A stretch of 64,000 nt of DNA from Notospermus geniculatus (taxonomy: Eukaryota; Nemertea; Pilidiophora; Heteronemertea; Lineidae), in the NCBI GenBank assembly GCA_002633025.1, contig NMRB01000321.1, positions 295,710 through 359,709 of the forward strand, given 5' to 3'. The position numbers and the translations under genes were made by a program. Of this stretch, positions 11,561 through 21,935 are shown piece after piece (the stretch's first letter is position 1; every line of letters starts with the position of its first letter). Under the pieces are notes generated by a model that saw only the letters and a program-made list of their open reading frames with translations, had not been told where the DNA came from and did not search any database.

Positions 11561-12185
11561 CTCTGAATAGTGCAAGAAAAATCAGCCATGAGATCTGAGA
11601 CCAGGCGAATATCCTCCTCCGCTTCTTTTTTTCGTTGGGTCAATAAGAGAGTGCCCCCGGGGGCTGTGGCCAAGGTTAGACGAAAACATTTTAGCGCTCA
11701 GGCAGAACATTTGGCTCATCACGGTTGATATACCCTTATCAACTTTGCCCACAAGGACCTGACAACATTTCCCCCAGTGCGTTGCGGAAAGGAGTCGTTT
11801 ATTTTTTTCTTCCGCAGGCGACCTCATGGCCTGTTCATACGTCATACGGTGACATTCTTCACTAGTCAACACAACCTCTAGTAAAGCAATATTGAAAGTG
11901 TCTAAATTGATCCGATAGGCACCTAGAGCTATGTATTCTAGCGCTGCACTGACATGTCATGGCTGATATTGATATAAATTACTTCTGTAGGTTTAGCCAG
12001 AAGACCAAGATTTGGAATCTTATTAATAACTTGATAGCATCAGACTGTAGCGGCCTAAGGCGTCGGCTCAGCGAAGGAAGGTGGTGTAGATGGGCTTCTA
12101 CATGATGGGATTAACGTTCAGTTTGACGTGGCAGGTGCCATTTACCATTGTGGTAAATGTCCCAACGATCGAGTAACACCTTCTT
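11561..12185. other. no feature recognised
   Basis: No gene or repeat that I can support. A 96-codon minus-strand frame (11582-11872) lacks any recognisable motif. Confidence 0.4.
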
Positions 12186-12471
12186 GATATACTATACTCT
12201 ATCCGATTCAGCTGACCTACAGCATGTTCTATTGTTCGCTCCCATTTACACTGTGAGGCCTGGTTTATATTCTATCCGATTTAGCTGACCGTACAGCAAG
12301 TTCTATTGTTCCCCTTGTGTTTACAGTGTGAGGCCTGGTTAAAGTCCATCCGATTCAGCTGATCTTCAGCAAATTCTATTGTTCGTCTGTTTACACTGTG
12401 AGGCCTGGTTAACACTCTATCCGATTCAGCTGACCTTCAGCAAATGTTATTGTTCGCTCTCCCATTTACAG
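12186..12471. repeat. satellite family S, array 4 (reverse orientation)
   Basis: Units contain CTATCCGATTCAGCTGACC, CTATTGTTCGCTC, TTTACACTGTGAGGCCTGG, the reverse complement of the arrays at 3-6 kb. The array is cut by the MITE at 12474 and resumes at 12873. Confidence 0.8.
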
Positions 12472-12473
12472 TA

Positions 12474-12870
12474 GACAGGATTAGCACCTTTCCGACTCCG
12501 ACTCCGAATTCAACTACGAGAACGAATTGCAGTCCGCTGTGGACATCCTTGATAAAAACGATAGACGTTTTCAATTCATCAAACACCATATATTGAAGGC
12601 AGAAAAATTTGTCCCTATAAATCGGAAATAAGGATAAATTATGAATATTGAACTCGTAATCCTAGTCGTCACGACTTGAAATACGACTATGATATTTGCG
12701 ATTTAGGTGCACTTCCGATTACGAGTCAAACTTATTCTGCCACAAAGTTATGGCATTTTACGATTTGCAAACGTCTATCAAATCGTTTTTATCAAGGATG
12801 TCCACAGCGGACTGCAATTCGTTCTCGTAGTTGTAGTCGGAGTCGGAGTCGGAAAGGTGCTAATCCTGTC
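12474..12870. mobile_element. TA-flanked MITE family A, copy 2 (complete)
   Basis: Terminal inverted repeats of about 85 bp begin GACAGGATTAGCACC and include CCGACTCCGACTCCGA and GACATCCTTGATAAAAACGA. TA dinucleotides at 12472-12473 and 12871-12872 flank it, as in Tc1/mariner-type insertions. There is no coding capacity. It is inserted within a satellite S unit. Confidence 0.85.
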
Positions 12871-12872
12871 TA

Positions 12873-13060
12873 GTGTGAGGCATGGTTATACATGTACTCT
12901 ATCCGATTCAGCTGACCGTACAGCAAACGCTATTGTTCGCCCTCCCGTTTACACTATGAGACCTGGTTAAACTCTTATTCAATTCAGCTGACCGCACAGC
13001 AAGTTTGTATTGTTCACTCCCGTTTACATGGTTATTGTTCGTTCCTACGGCAGAATCGGA
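12873..13060. repeat. satellite family S, array 4 continued
   Basis: The array resumes directly after the MITE with GTGTGAGGCATGG and ATCCGATTCAGCTGACC units, then decays into single-copy sequence. Confidence 0.75.
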
Positions 13061-13780
13061 GGAAGTAGACCAAGCTTGTTGCGGTTTTGAAGTAGGGGCC
13101 AAGGTCATCAAAATTTCCGTCAGATCTTGAAATGTTCGGTCGATCAGTTCTGTTCTAGACTGTGATGTCTTGGTAAATAATATCGCTAAGTTAATGACGT
13201 TAATCAACGTTCAGCTGACAGGCTTTTCCTAATCTGAGATTGTTATCTGTTCCTCATGTTTCCACGGATGACGGCGAGTTGGCCGAGTGGGCGACACCAG
13301 ACCACAGTTCAATACGGAGAATACCACCACCTGTCATTGTAATCACACTGAGTCGCTCATCCTGAAATCTTCTATCGAAGAAGATACGCCTGATTATTGA
13401 GCTTGAAGTTCGTGCACTTCGCCGCCCTATCTTTGACCAGACTCTATCAGTCTTCGCGGCCCGACCGCCTCTTGGCTCCTTAGTCATTCCGCCTGTTGCC
13501 ATGGTGCGAGTTGAACAACCCTGACAAGACTGACAATATTAGAAAGAGTAGCATCGCTTGGCGATCAGTGAATTTCATGGCTCTATTGCAAGTAAATATA
13601 GAACACTGCGGTCGAATCGTTCAGGCCAAAAATCATGTCTGTCAAAACTCTGACGGGGGCTGTAACAAGCAATTTGGAAAGGGCATGGGTCGTGTTTCCA
13701 TAAAAACTGGATTTGATCGAAGCGTAGCTAGGACAGACCAGATGACCTGACATGCGGAGGGTCGGCTCTGAAAGGACAGA
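13061..13780. other. no gene recognised
   Basis: Short open frames occur on both strands without family motifs. I see nothing supportable. Confidence 0.35.
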
Positions 13781-13796
13781 CGATTTGGACTACTCT

Positions 13797-13930
13797 CCAT
13801 TCCACATCCAATTGGCGCGAGGTTTATGGCCGATATCTCCGCAACGTCTGGGTCACCTTTAACATACCATACATCAATCGATTTGTCTTTTTTGCCGCCA
13901 GGCATCATCACTGTCATTTTCCCTAAAGAC
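13797..13930 (-). pseudogene. coding-like fragment, inverted relative of 14112-14262
   Basis: Reading the minus strand gives KKDKSIDVWYVKGDPDVAEI, then INLAPIGCGMES. The plus strand at 14112-14262 encodes a clear relative. Substitutions between the two are partly silent, which suggests a protein-coding ancestry. KKDKSIDVW resembles a short motif in the C-terminal domain of SLC12 cation-chloride cotransporters, but the match is too short to assign. Confidence 0.3.
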
Positions 13931-14111
13931 GTGACAGAAAAAAGTTCTTTCACCAATCACAGTTCGTGTTTACGGCCGAAATGGCGGCCATTTTGAAATG
14001 ACGCAATGCATCGCGCATGTGTAAACTGTACTGAACACCATGGCAAACTGAAATGGCTTTTGAGAAAGGGATCCGTTATGTCAGCCTTACACAAAAAATG
14101 AAGATAGCAGA

Positions 14112-14262
14112 AAGACACCGACAAGAAAGACAAGTCGATTGATGTATGGTATGTCAAATTTGACCCAGCCGCTGCGGAGATATCGCCTGAAGACCTCCGA
14201 TGTGGAATGAAGTGTAGTCGTAAATTTGGCAGACGATTCGACAGGATTAGCCCGGAAACATA
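14112..14262 (+). pseudogene. coding-like fragment, paralogue of 13797-13930
   Basis: An open stretch encodes DTDKKDKSIDVWYVKFDPAA, then EISPEDLRCGMKC, and stops at TAA (about 14260-14262). A preceding TAG|CAG could be a splice acceptor, but no neighbouring exon was found. It is an inverted duplicate of the previous fragment. Confidence 0.3.
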
Positions 14263-14431
14263 ACAATGGGACATCGTTGTGAGGCGGCGTGATGTGAACA
14301 CTGATGGTTATTTGGCAAACACACACTGGTATGTCGGACAAAATATCGTCTGGAACGTCCACAGCGGCCAGAATTGTTTGTGATGGGAGATGGGGTCAGC
14401 GAGGGCGATGCTTGTTGTTCTGTTCGACCCT

Positions 14432-14642
14432 AACTCATCTGCCCCCAGGTTTGAGCAGATGGTATCTTCTCTTGAAGTTTTCTAACAGCCTTAGAAATAA
14501 AATTGGAACGAATTTGAAGAAACGTTCTTCAGATGGTTCCCAGGAACAATCTTTCTTCAAATATTTTTCAATCAATATCATAGAGTTGAGAAAACTTTGA
14601 CAAGAAGATGTCGTCTGCTGGACTCTGGGGACAGATGAGCTA
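14432..14642. mobile_element. foldback family E, copy 1
   Basis: The left end TAACTCATCTGCCCCCAGG and the right end CTCTGGGGACAGATGAGCTAA are inverted repeats. The arms continue as TTGAAGTTTTCT and GAAAACTTTGAC. Further copies lie at 37648-37850, 37851-38058 and 49424-49922. Confidence 0.75.
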
Positions 14643-15420
14643 AAGAAGTCACACACTACCAGAAGATACTGACTGCAGGGTCACCTTTTTCCATGCTCCT
14701 AGGACACTTTCTACGAAATCGGTTGTGTCCGGTTCACTTGCCACTATTCCAGACCTCTATTACAAAGAAAAAGCTTATCAGCCGACATGGAAGGAATTGT
14801 TTTGGGATGGGAGAGAGGGCAGCGAGGGCGATGCGTGTTATTCTCGTAAAACAAGGGGAAATCACATAGTACAGAGAAGAGACTGCCTCCATGGTCAGCT
14901 GAGGTCGTCTGTTACGAAATCATCTCGTGTCCGGTTCATTTGTCACTATTCCAGACCTCCATTCCAAAGAACATGCTATCAAGTACTTGTATCTCAACAT
15001 CATTTCCTTGAATTGTTTTTATGTTTTCAGTGCATTTCCTGAGAGAAACAGAATGTGATACAAGATGGGGCTTTTTTAAACCACAACTTCATCCAGCCAC
15101 AGCTCACAGCAGCCGGCATCGACGTGAAAAAGCACTTGGCATAACCTATTGTTTATAGGGCAATTTCCTACTAAAGCTAGTTGATATCAGCAACGTTTTT
15201 CCAATCAGATTCTAAATGCTTCACAACACAATTTATTTACTGATGCTCTTCCACTTGACTGGCGAATAATCTGATTCACGTTGCCCGCATCCTGTTCTTG
15301 CATGCATCGTAAACCCGGTCAATAAAGTGACTCAAACATCGCATAATGCACAAACACAGGTTTTATCAGTGTTTGATACATAACAGAATGCGACATGGAA
15401 TAATAAGCAATTGATTTCCA
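14643..15420. other. no gene recognised; one short repeated phrase
   Basis: A GATGGGAGAGAGGGCAGCGA phrase near 14806 echoes 14383-14410, and TTCCAGACCTCYATTMCAAA occurs twice (about 14748 and 14950). No supported gene. Confidence 0.35.
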
Positions 15421-15424
15421 GAAA

Positions 15425-16700
15425 CTAAGAGATTGTAACGTGACGAAGGCTACTGTGTGGGACTGCAACGAAAGGAAAGCTACAGTGTGGGATTTTAAAG
15501 ACTGCAACGTGACGAAGGCTACGGTGTGGACGTGGGACAAAAGAGATTGCAACAAGACGAAGGCTATCTTGTGGGACTAAACGACTGTAACGTGACGAAG
15601 GCTACGGTGTGGACGTGGGACTAAAGACTAGTGACCGCAACAAGACGAAGGTTATCTTGTGGGACTTAACGACTGTAACGTGACGAAGGCTACGGTGTGG
15701 ACGTGAGACTAAAGAGACGGGCAAGTCCACGGTCGCGGACGTGACACTCTTTCACTTATTCAGTACTGTTTCTGCAAATTTTGGAACCACAGAAAGATGT
15801 AATACCCTGCATCATGTCAGGCTTGTGTCCTTCTATGCCCCTGGTATGAATTAAGTTCGTTGTGATTCATAATTAGTGCACTGTTTGCTAATTGGTTGCG
15901 TAACGGATGTGACATGTGTGATGTCATATCCGTAACGCCACTAATTAGCAAACAGTGCACTAATTATGAATCACAACGAACTAATAATTCATACCAGGGG
16001 CATAGAAGGACACAAGTCTGACATGATGCCGGGTACTTAAAGGTCCTTTGGTGCCATGAGTTGCAGAGACCGCACTGAACAAGTAAAAAAATATCACGAA
16101 GTTGACCGTGGACTTGCCCAGACTGCAACAAGACGAAGGCTATCTTGTGGAGTGGGACAAAGTAAATGACTGTAACGTGACGAAGACTTGAAACCTTTGT
16201 CCGCGTGCGTGTTCGTGTCGTGTGTGCCTCGATGTAAACTGTAACGTGACGAAGACTACGGTGTGGACGTGGGACAAAAGAGATTGCAACAAGACGAAGG
16301 CTATCTTGTGGGACTAAACGACTGTAACGTGACGAAGACTAGGGTGTGGACGTGGGACTAAAGTGACCGCAACAAGACGAAGGCTATCTTGTGGGACTAA
16401 ACGACTGTAACGTGACGAAGACTAGGGTGTGGACGTGGGACTAAAGTGACCACAACAAGACAAAGATTACCTTGTGGGACTAAACGACTGTAACTTGACG
16501 TGTACCTTGATACCTGACTGCAACGTGACGGTGTGGTTCCCCAAAGACTGTCACGTCACGGAGGCTACGGTGTGAGACTGCAACGGGAGAAAAACTACAG
16601 TGTGGGATTTTTAAAGATTGCGACGTGACGAAGGCTTGGGGCTTCCAGGTCACAACGTAACGAAGACTATAAACGGTGTGGGACGGCATTGAGACAAGGC
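15425..16700. repeat. GTGACGAAGGCTA minisatellite, interrupted
   Basis: Many degenerate units read GACTGTAACGTGACGAAGG, CTACGGTGTGGACGTGGGAC and CAACAAGACGAAGGCTATCT. Higher-order pairs (GTAACGTGACG then GCAACAAGACG) alternate. A 401-bp foldback element at 15719-16119 splits the array. Confidence 0.8.
15719..16119. mobile_element. 401-bp foldback element in minisatellite
   Basis: Terminal inverted repeat GGGCAAGTCCACGGTC / GACCGTGGACTTGCCC. The inner arms include CCCCTGGTATGAATTA and a long ATTAGTGCACTGTTTGCTAA / TTAGCAAACAGTGCACTAAT pair around 15910. AGAC flanks both ends (15715-15718 and 16120-16123), a likely 4-bp target duplication. Confidence 0.85.
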
Positions 16701-17235
16701 CAACAACATCACAGACGCTCACAGCAAGCACACGGTAACAGCACACCAACCCATCAACAATTCTCTCGGTGATCTCCACAAGTGACAACGATTGTTGGAA
16801 ACACGAGTGGAAACCATGCGTTTATTATTGATTTCATTTTCAGAATTTTAAAGTATTCAGCTGTCGCCAGTTGGTCGAAAACTCAAATGAGAGCATTGCA
16901 GGTGATAGCCCTGTGTGTATATGAAGACGTAGGGCCTACATCACAGGTGTGGTTGCACAGGCCACTGTCAACACCGTCCATGTAAACATACATTTTTAAC
17001 TTGCTAATTGCTTGTATTAATTCAATTCCTGTATTATTACGCATATTACATGTACGTACTATTTGCACCTCGATGCGAGCCCTGCACATTAATTTTATGA
17101 GGTCACTCTCCAGGAGCATCTGTTTGTAAAGCGTGAAAAATGTTGCCTGACATCCCCTCAAATGGGATGTCAGTACGAAAGGAGGTCATCAGTAGGCCTA
17201 CGGTATAGAATAGGGCCTCAGGTTCAGCCGATTCT
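16701..17235. other. no feature recognised
   Basis: AT-rich sequence without supported genes or repeats. Confidence 0.4.
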
Positions 17236-17530
17236 GCCATCATACAGTGTACATGTACGACCAATGTAAACGGGAGCGAGAACATTAGACTCAACTTGCC
17301 GCTGGTCAGCTAAATCGGATAGAGTAAAACTAGGCCGCGAACAATAGAACTTGCGGTAAGGACAGCAGAATCGGGTCGCCAACAACAGAACTTGCCGTAA
17401 GGTAAGCAGAATCGGTTAGCGAACAACAGAACTTGCCGTAAGGTCAGCAGAATCGGGTAGCGAACAACAGAACTTGCCGTAAGGTCAGCACAATCGGGTA
17501 GCGAACAACTTGCCGAAAGGTGAATTGGAT
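17236..17530. repeat. satellite family S, array 5 with 41-bp sub-array
   Basis: Starts as ordinary satellite S units (GTAAACGGGAG..., TCAGCTAAATCGGATAGAG). It then switches to a shortened unit of about 41 bp, GCGAACAACAGAACTTGCCG + TAAGGTCAGCAGAATCGGGT, repeated four times. Confidence 0.8.
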
Positions 17531-17726
17531 GGAATAGGCCTTTATGAACCAGACACTATGGAATTTTTACCAAGTTGCATTGGGTTTGAAGGAGATTTAA
17601 TAATAATAATATATAACATACATGTAAATTATAAGCGCAGCTGCGTAAAGAGTAGCGTCCAGGCCCATGTTATGTAAATACGTGGGTTTTACAGACTTAA
17701 CTTTTAAAAAATGAGGACATTGGCTC

Positions 17727-17832
17727 GTATTTATAAAAGTTAGCAAATGCTTTTCCTTAAGATTTGCACAGTGAGGTCCAATGTAAATGTACTACAAAAC
17801 ATGAAGGAAAAGCATTTGCTAGCTTTTATAAA
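17727..17832. repeat. inverted repeat around 17780
   Basis: GTATTTATAAAAGTTAGCAA...GCTTTTCCTT is mirrored by AAGGAAAAGCATTTGCTAGC...TTTATAAATAC. It is a small foldback. The open frame that follows begins inside it. Confidence 0.7.
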
Positions 17833-18165
17833 TACCACCCAATGTGCCAGCAACTTGCAATTCTGAAGGTGGGACAACTGAGAACAATGGAGAACTTCTA
17901 CACCTCCACTCCCTCCCCATACCTGGCCTGGCCGATGCTACCCTGGATAAACAAGTGTTCATCCCTCCCGATCGGTAGGCATGAAAACGACTGGCCTGCT
18001 GCACTTCTCATGCAAAAACGAGTTCAAAAGTGGAAAACTGAATATGGCGGGGACTACTTAGCAAGATCCTTCTTCGAAAAATTTTGTACCGTGCAATCTT
18101 TGACAATCGTTTTTGCAGCGATGACGACATCTTACAAAAGCAGCTTTGGCAATCAACAAGAGTAG
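17764..18165 (+). CDS. hypothetical 133-codon open frame, doubtful
   Basis: One of the longest uninterrupted frames in the left part of the window that contains neither repeats nor gap. It begins inside the inverted repeat at 17727-17832. The product would have several Trp and Pro residues and no signal peptide or known motif. The start codon lies in repeat sequence and no splice or polyA context stands out. Most likely a chance frame. Confidence 0.12.
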   Translation: MHSEVQCKCTTKHEGKAFASFYKYHPMCQQLAILKVGQLRTMENFYTSTPSPYLAWPMLPWINKCSSLPIGRHENDWPAALLMQKRVQKWKTEYGGDYLARSFFEKFCTVQSLTIVFAAMTTSYKSSFGNQQE

Positions 18166-18448
18166 GCCTATTTACGCCAGGCGGTACCGCGGAACATACT
18201 CTACTCGGGTATATGATAAAATCATAAAACCACACGAGTGGGATTTCCGAGGTAGCAGAACACACTCGTGGTGATCTTTTGCCCGGAACCCCCTCGACCG
18301 AACGCGACGCTGGGCTAGGGTGCGAGAATCCCAAAAGCGAAATACGCACCGCAGCGTAGCCGGAGGAGGCGCAATTTGAACGAAAAAAAAATATGGGATG
18401 GCGAACGATGTGGCACTACCGGGCAGAGTGGCATTACGTTTTGGCAAC

Positions 18449-18640
18449 ATCACCAGTTAAACTGGTAATATTGCCAAGATCACCAGTTAGACTGGCAATA
18501 TCACCAGTTAACTGGTGATATTGCCAAGATCACCAGTTAAACTCGTGGCAACATCATCAGTTAAACTGGTGATATTGCCAAGATCACCAGTTAAACTCTT
18601 GGCAATATCACCAGTTAAACTGGTGGTATTGCCAAGACGT
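18449..18640. repeat. palindromic minisatellite
   Basis: About six units of CACCAGTTAAACTGGTGATA TTGCCAAGAT type. Each unit contains the palindrome CACCAGTTTAACTGGTG, so the array can form repeated hairpins. Confidence 0.8.
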
Positions 18641-18649
18641 GCAGGATGA

Positions 18650-19160
18650 CTTTCAAATATCATGATATCATCCAAGAAAACAAACCTTTCACTCCTCAAA
18701 ACGAAACCGCACGTGTGGCGTCCGGCTGCGAATTCGCACTATCGTTTTCAATTCCGTGAAAATTGTATCCGAAATCAGAAACTCTACTTACACTGCAAGA
18801 ACCTCACTGTAATCCAAAACTGTAATCCGTATTTTGTAATCACTGTCCACTTGCCCGTAATCCACGTGGAATGAAGGCGTGCAATTCCGTTCTGCCTGAG
18901 CCATGAACGGCACTGTCGTCTGCGGAGACTGCGATGGCGGGAAATCGACCCTTCCACGCGGTAAGACTTAGTGGCGGCGCCTAGTTAGGGTTGGTGGAAC
19001 TATATACACTGCGATACCATGTGTCACATTGTCATGATTGATTATGCAGAGGGGTTAATTTATTTAGGTATACATTAGGTGTCCCGAATCAACGGCTTCA
19101 GCTGAACGTTGGCCATGAGACTGACTGCTCGTCTCAGCAAGATGTGGCAACGGATGCTGC
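18650..19160. other. no feature recognised
   Basis: No supported gene. TGGCAACGGATG occurs at about 19145, just before the 63-bp array, and again at about 19738 just after it. Confidence 0.4.
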
Positions 19161-19164
19161 ATGG

Positions 19165-19690
19165 TAACTTAGGAGAGGTTGCACTAAGAAAGTTGATGAT
19201 AATTTAGGGTCAACCACAGGGTGTTGATAACTTAGGAGAGGTTGCACTAAGAAAGTTGATGATAATTTAGGGTCAACCACAGGGTGTTGATAACTTAGGA
19301 GAGGTTGCACTAAGAAAGTTGATGATAATTTAGGGTCAACCACGGGATGTTGATAACTTAGGAGAGGTTGCACTAAGAAAGTTGATGATAATTTAGGGTC
19401 AACCACGGGATGTTGATAACTTAGGAGAGGTTGCACTAAGAAAGTTGATGATAATTTAGGGTCAACCACGGGATGTTGATAACTTAGGAGAGGTTGCACT
19501 AAGAAAGTTGATGATAATTTAGGGTCAACCACGGGATGTTGATAACTTAGGAGAGGTTGCACTAAGAAAGTTGATGATAATTTAGGGTCAACCACAGGGT
19601 GTTTATAACTTAGGAGAGGTTGCACTACGAAAGTTGATGATTATTTAGGGTCAACTACGGGATTTTGATAACTTAGGAGAGGTTGCTACA
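19165..19690. repeat. 63-bp minisatellite, eight units
   Basis: Units start at 19165 and every 63 bp to 19669 (TAACTTAGGAGAGGTTGCAC + TAAGAAAGTTGATGATAATT + ...CAACCAC). Identity is very high. Because 63 is divisible by three, the minus strand stays open across the array and would encode a 21-residue repeat. No flanking coding sequence supports translation. Confidence 0.95.
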
Positions 19691-20045
19691 AGGAATTTGC
19701 CAATAATTTCGTGAGGATCACCCAAAATAGGTTAAAATGGCAACGGATGTTGTATACAGCGACGAAAACAGCACAGCTAAAAAACTAGGATTCCCATTTC
19801 AATGTTCAATAAATCCATTTTATTTCAATGTTAAGCTTTATTTACAACTGTTCTTATTTACAAAACAAAAATGTAGCAGATACTGGATAGATCCGATTTA
19901 CAAACTTTACAAAGAGGTTCATTACTGAAATCTCTTCAACAGGTACATCACCTTCTTCTAGGTAACCCTGACTCCAAACGCAGTCTTTATGAAGTACTCC
20001 TTCCCTACTTACGTTCCTTCAACTAGAAGTAAGATTTCAACTTCA
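19691..20045. other. no gene recognised
   Basis: AT-rich sequence. A 63-codon frame at 19737-19928 shows no motif. Confidence 0.35.
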
Positions 20046-20048
20046 ACG

Positions 20049-20193
20049 TACATGTAGGTAGTCTAGGTAACCCCAACCTACGTGTAGGTAGTCTAAGTAA
20101 CCCCAACCTACATGTGGGTAGTCTAAGTTACCCCAACCTACATGTAGGTAGTCTAGGTAACCCCAACCTACATGTAGGTAGTCTAGGTAACCC
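20049..20193. repeat. 30-bp minisatellite
   Basis: Five units of TACATGTAGGTAGTCTAGGT AACCCCAACC with an exact 30-bp period and few mismatches. Confidence 0.92.
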
Positions 20194-20619
20194 ATGTATA
20201 ATACTGCTGAAAGTGAGTAATGTTCGATATTGAAAAGTAATGGAATGATTGAATGAAAATGGAAAAGGGCAAGGAAAAGAGTTATTTTAGAAAATACGGT
20301 AGACTTCTCATTGGAGATGATTTCAGCGCCATCAACTATGACCTGGAAACCTACGTTAATAGGCCACCCCAGCCCTGTTTGGAGGACCTCATAGCCAGCA
20401 TGATCTGATGTTCTGGAAAACTACAGTAATTGTTCCCTCCCCTGCCCCAGTCCGTAACAAAAGTTATGTTCGCAACCAAAAACTGGCGTCTTTGAAAACC
20501 TAGGATAGCGCATCTAATCAGTGTGGAGCATCTTGAACCATCAAGGGTTCATGGCTACACATTCAAACAATGCTCCTAAAGCCAGCAACACACGAGGAGA
20601 TCGCAAGAGATCTGGGCCG

Positions 20620-20970
20620 ACCGCATATCGGCAGTTTAATAGTTATAATGTATTTTCCCATTAACTAAACCGCCGATAGGCACCGAAAGCACTATCAGAC
20701 TTTCTGTACGGTCGGGCCCCGTTTGATACTGGGCGATAATCGCTGGCGAGAAGACTCCACGGACCGCTGTCCAGCGCACACCGGCCTTGCCGATTTTGCT
20801 CGCTGGCGACCAGGGGCGACCCGACCGCACAAAATGTCCGAAAGTCCAATAGCGCTTCCGATGCCTATCGGCGGTTTAGTTAATGGGAAAATGCGTTCTA
20901 ACTAACTGCCAATAGGCGCCGGTAGCACTATCGGACTTCTCTGTGCGGTCGGCTCAGACCGCTTGCGATA
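20620..20970. mobile_element. foldback element with CCGATAGGC arms
   Basis: TTCCCATTAACTAAACCGCC + GATAGGCACCG on the left is mirrored by CGATGCCTATCGGCGG + TTTAGTTAATGGGAA on the right. A third partial arm follows (CCAATAGGCGCCGGTAGC to 20965). Inner arms include ACGGTCGGGC / CCCGACCG. Confidence 0.7.
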
Positions 20971-21460
20971 TATTGCCTGTAGCGATATGAATCCTTGATA
21001 TTTCAAGATGGGTGGGGAGTCACTAATCAGTTCCCACAACGATGGTGATAGAAGTCGTTGAAATTGACATGATTGTATCATTATGAAGCAGACAAACATA
21101 GTTGTAAATATAATTTTCGTGATACGACCAGAAAATAAAACCTAATATAGGAATTGTAATATCCCATCTCATAGTAATGTACATTTATCAAAAGACAAAA
21201 ATAACTTTACAGATAATTTCAGTGGAATATAAATACAAATCAACATCTTCAGTTCTCATCTTCCCCTGTCATCATGGTCGATGTTACTGGGATCTGCTGC
21301 CAGTTCATTTCAAAGGTTTAACCCTTTCACAACCAGTATCATGGTATCATGTGGTGGTACTCAGTATGGGAATCTGGTTTTGCTGTAGAGTGCCGCCATG
21401 TGCACTACAACACATGAACTAATGATGAATTACAAAATTGGTGTGTAGCAGTTGAAAAAG
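20971..21460. other. no feature recognised
   Basis: AT-rich sequence without supported features. Confidence 0.4.
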
Positions 21461-21532
21461 CTGAGGGTGCAATCTGGGTTTCGAACCCGGGACCTCACGC
21501 TTCAAAGTCAAACGCTACAACTCAGCTAAAGG
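21461..21532 (-). mobile_element. tRNA-derived SINE head
   Basis: On the minus strand an A box (TAGCTGAGTTG) is followed about 35 bp later by a B box (GGGTTCGAAACC), the internal RNA polymerase III promoter of a tRNA-like sequence. The stems are imperfect, so this is not a working tRNA. Confidence 0.6.
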
Positions 21533-21740
21533 GAATTTCCTGGCTTGTAGGAGCGCGGACACTACTACAGGTGTATGCTTTATTGTGTGGCAGACACTCA
21601 GATACAGAAAGACATGTTTGTCAGTGCCTCCCCATTGTCGGGGTCAATGGGTGTTTTATGTGCCACAGCAAAAGGTGGGTGCATTGAACCCCTTGCAGCT
21701 ACTATATGGCACAGCTTAACCCGCCGGCCATGGAGGATTT

Positions 21741-21840
21741 CTTTTATGGCCTAGTGGTTAGTGCGTTGGCCTCGGAGCTAGAAGTTAGGCATTGGAGAGC
21801 GCGATCACTCATGATGGGGTGACCGGCATGGTATAATACA
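21741..21840 (+). mobile_element. degenerate tRNA-like sequence
   Basis: TGGCCTAGTGGTTAGTGCGT resembles a tRNA D-arm with an A box. The expected B box is decayed (GCGCGATCACTC). Confidence 0.35.
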
Positions 21841-21895
21841 GTGGTTAATGTCATTTTCAACACAAAAAGGGTTTCATACCATGTACATTACATTC

Positions 21896-21935
21896 TGACA
21901 ATATCACATCACATCACATCACATCACATCATCTC
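21896..21935. repeat. (CACAT)n microsatellite
   Basis: Six consecutive ACATC units. Confidence 0.9.

Noticed and set aside
18449-18640. CRISPR-like array of palindromic repeats
   Set aside because: The genome is eukaryotic, the units are contiguous without unique spacers, and it is an ordinary minisatellite.
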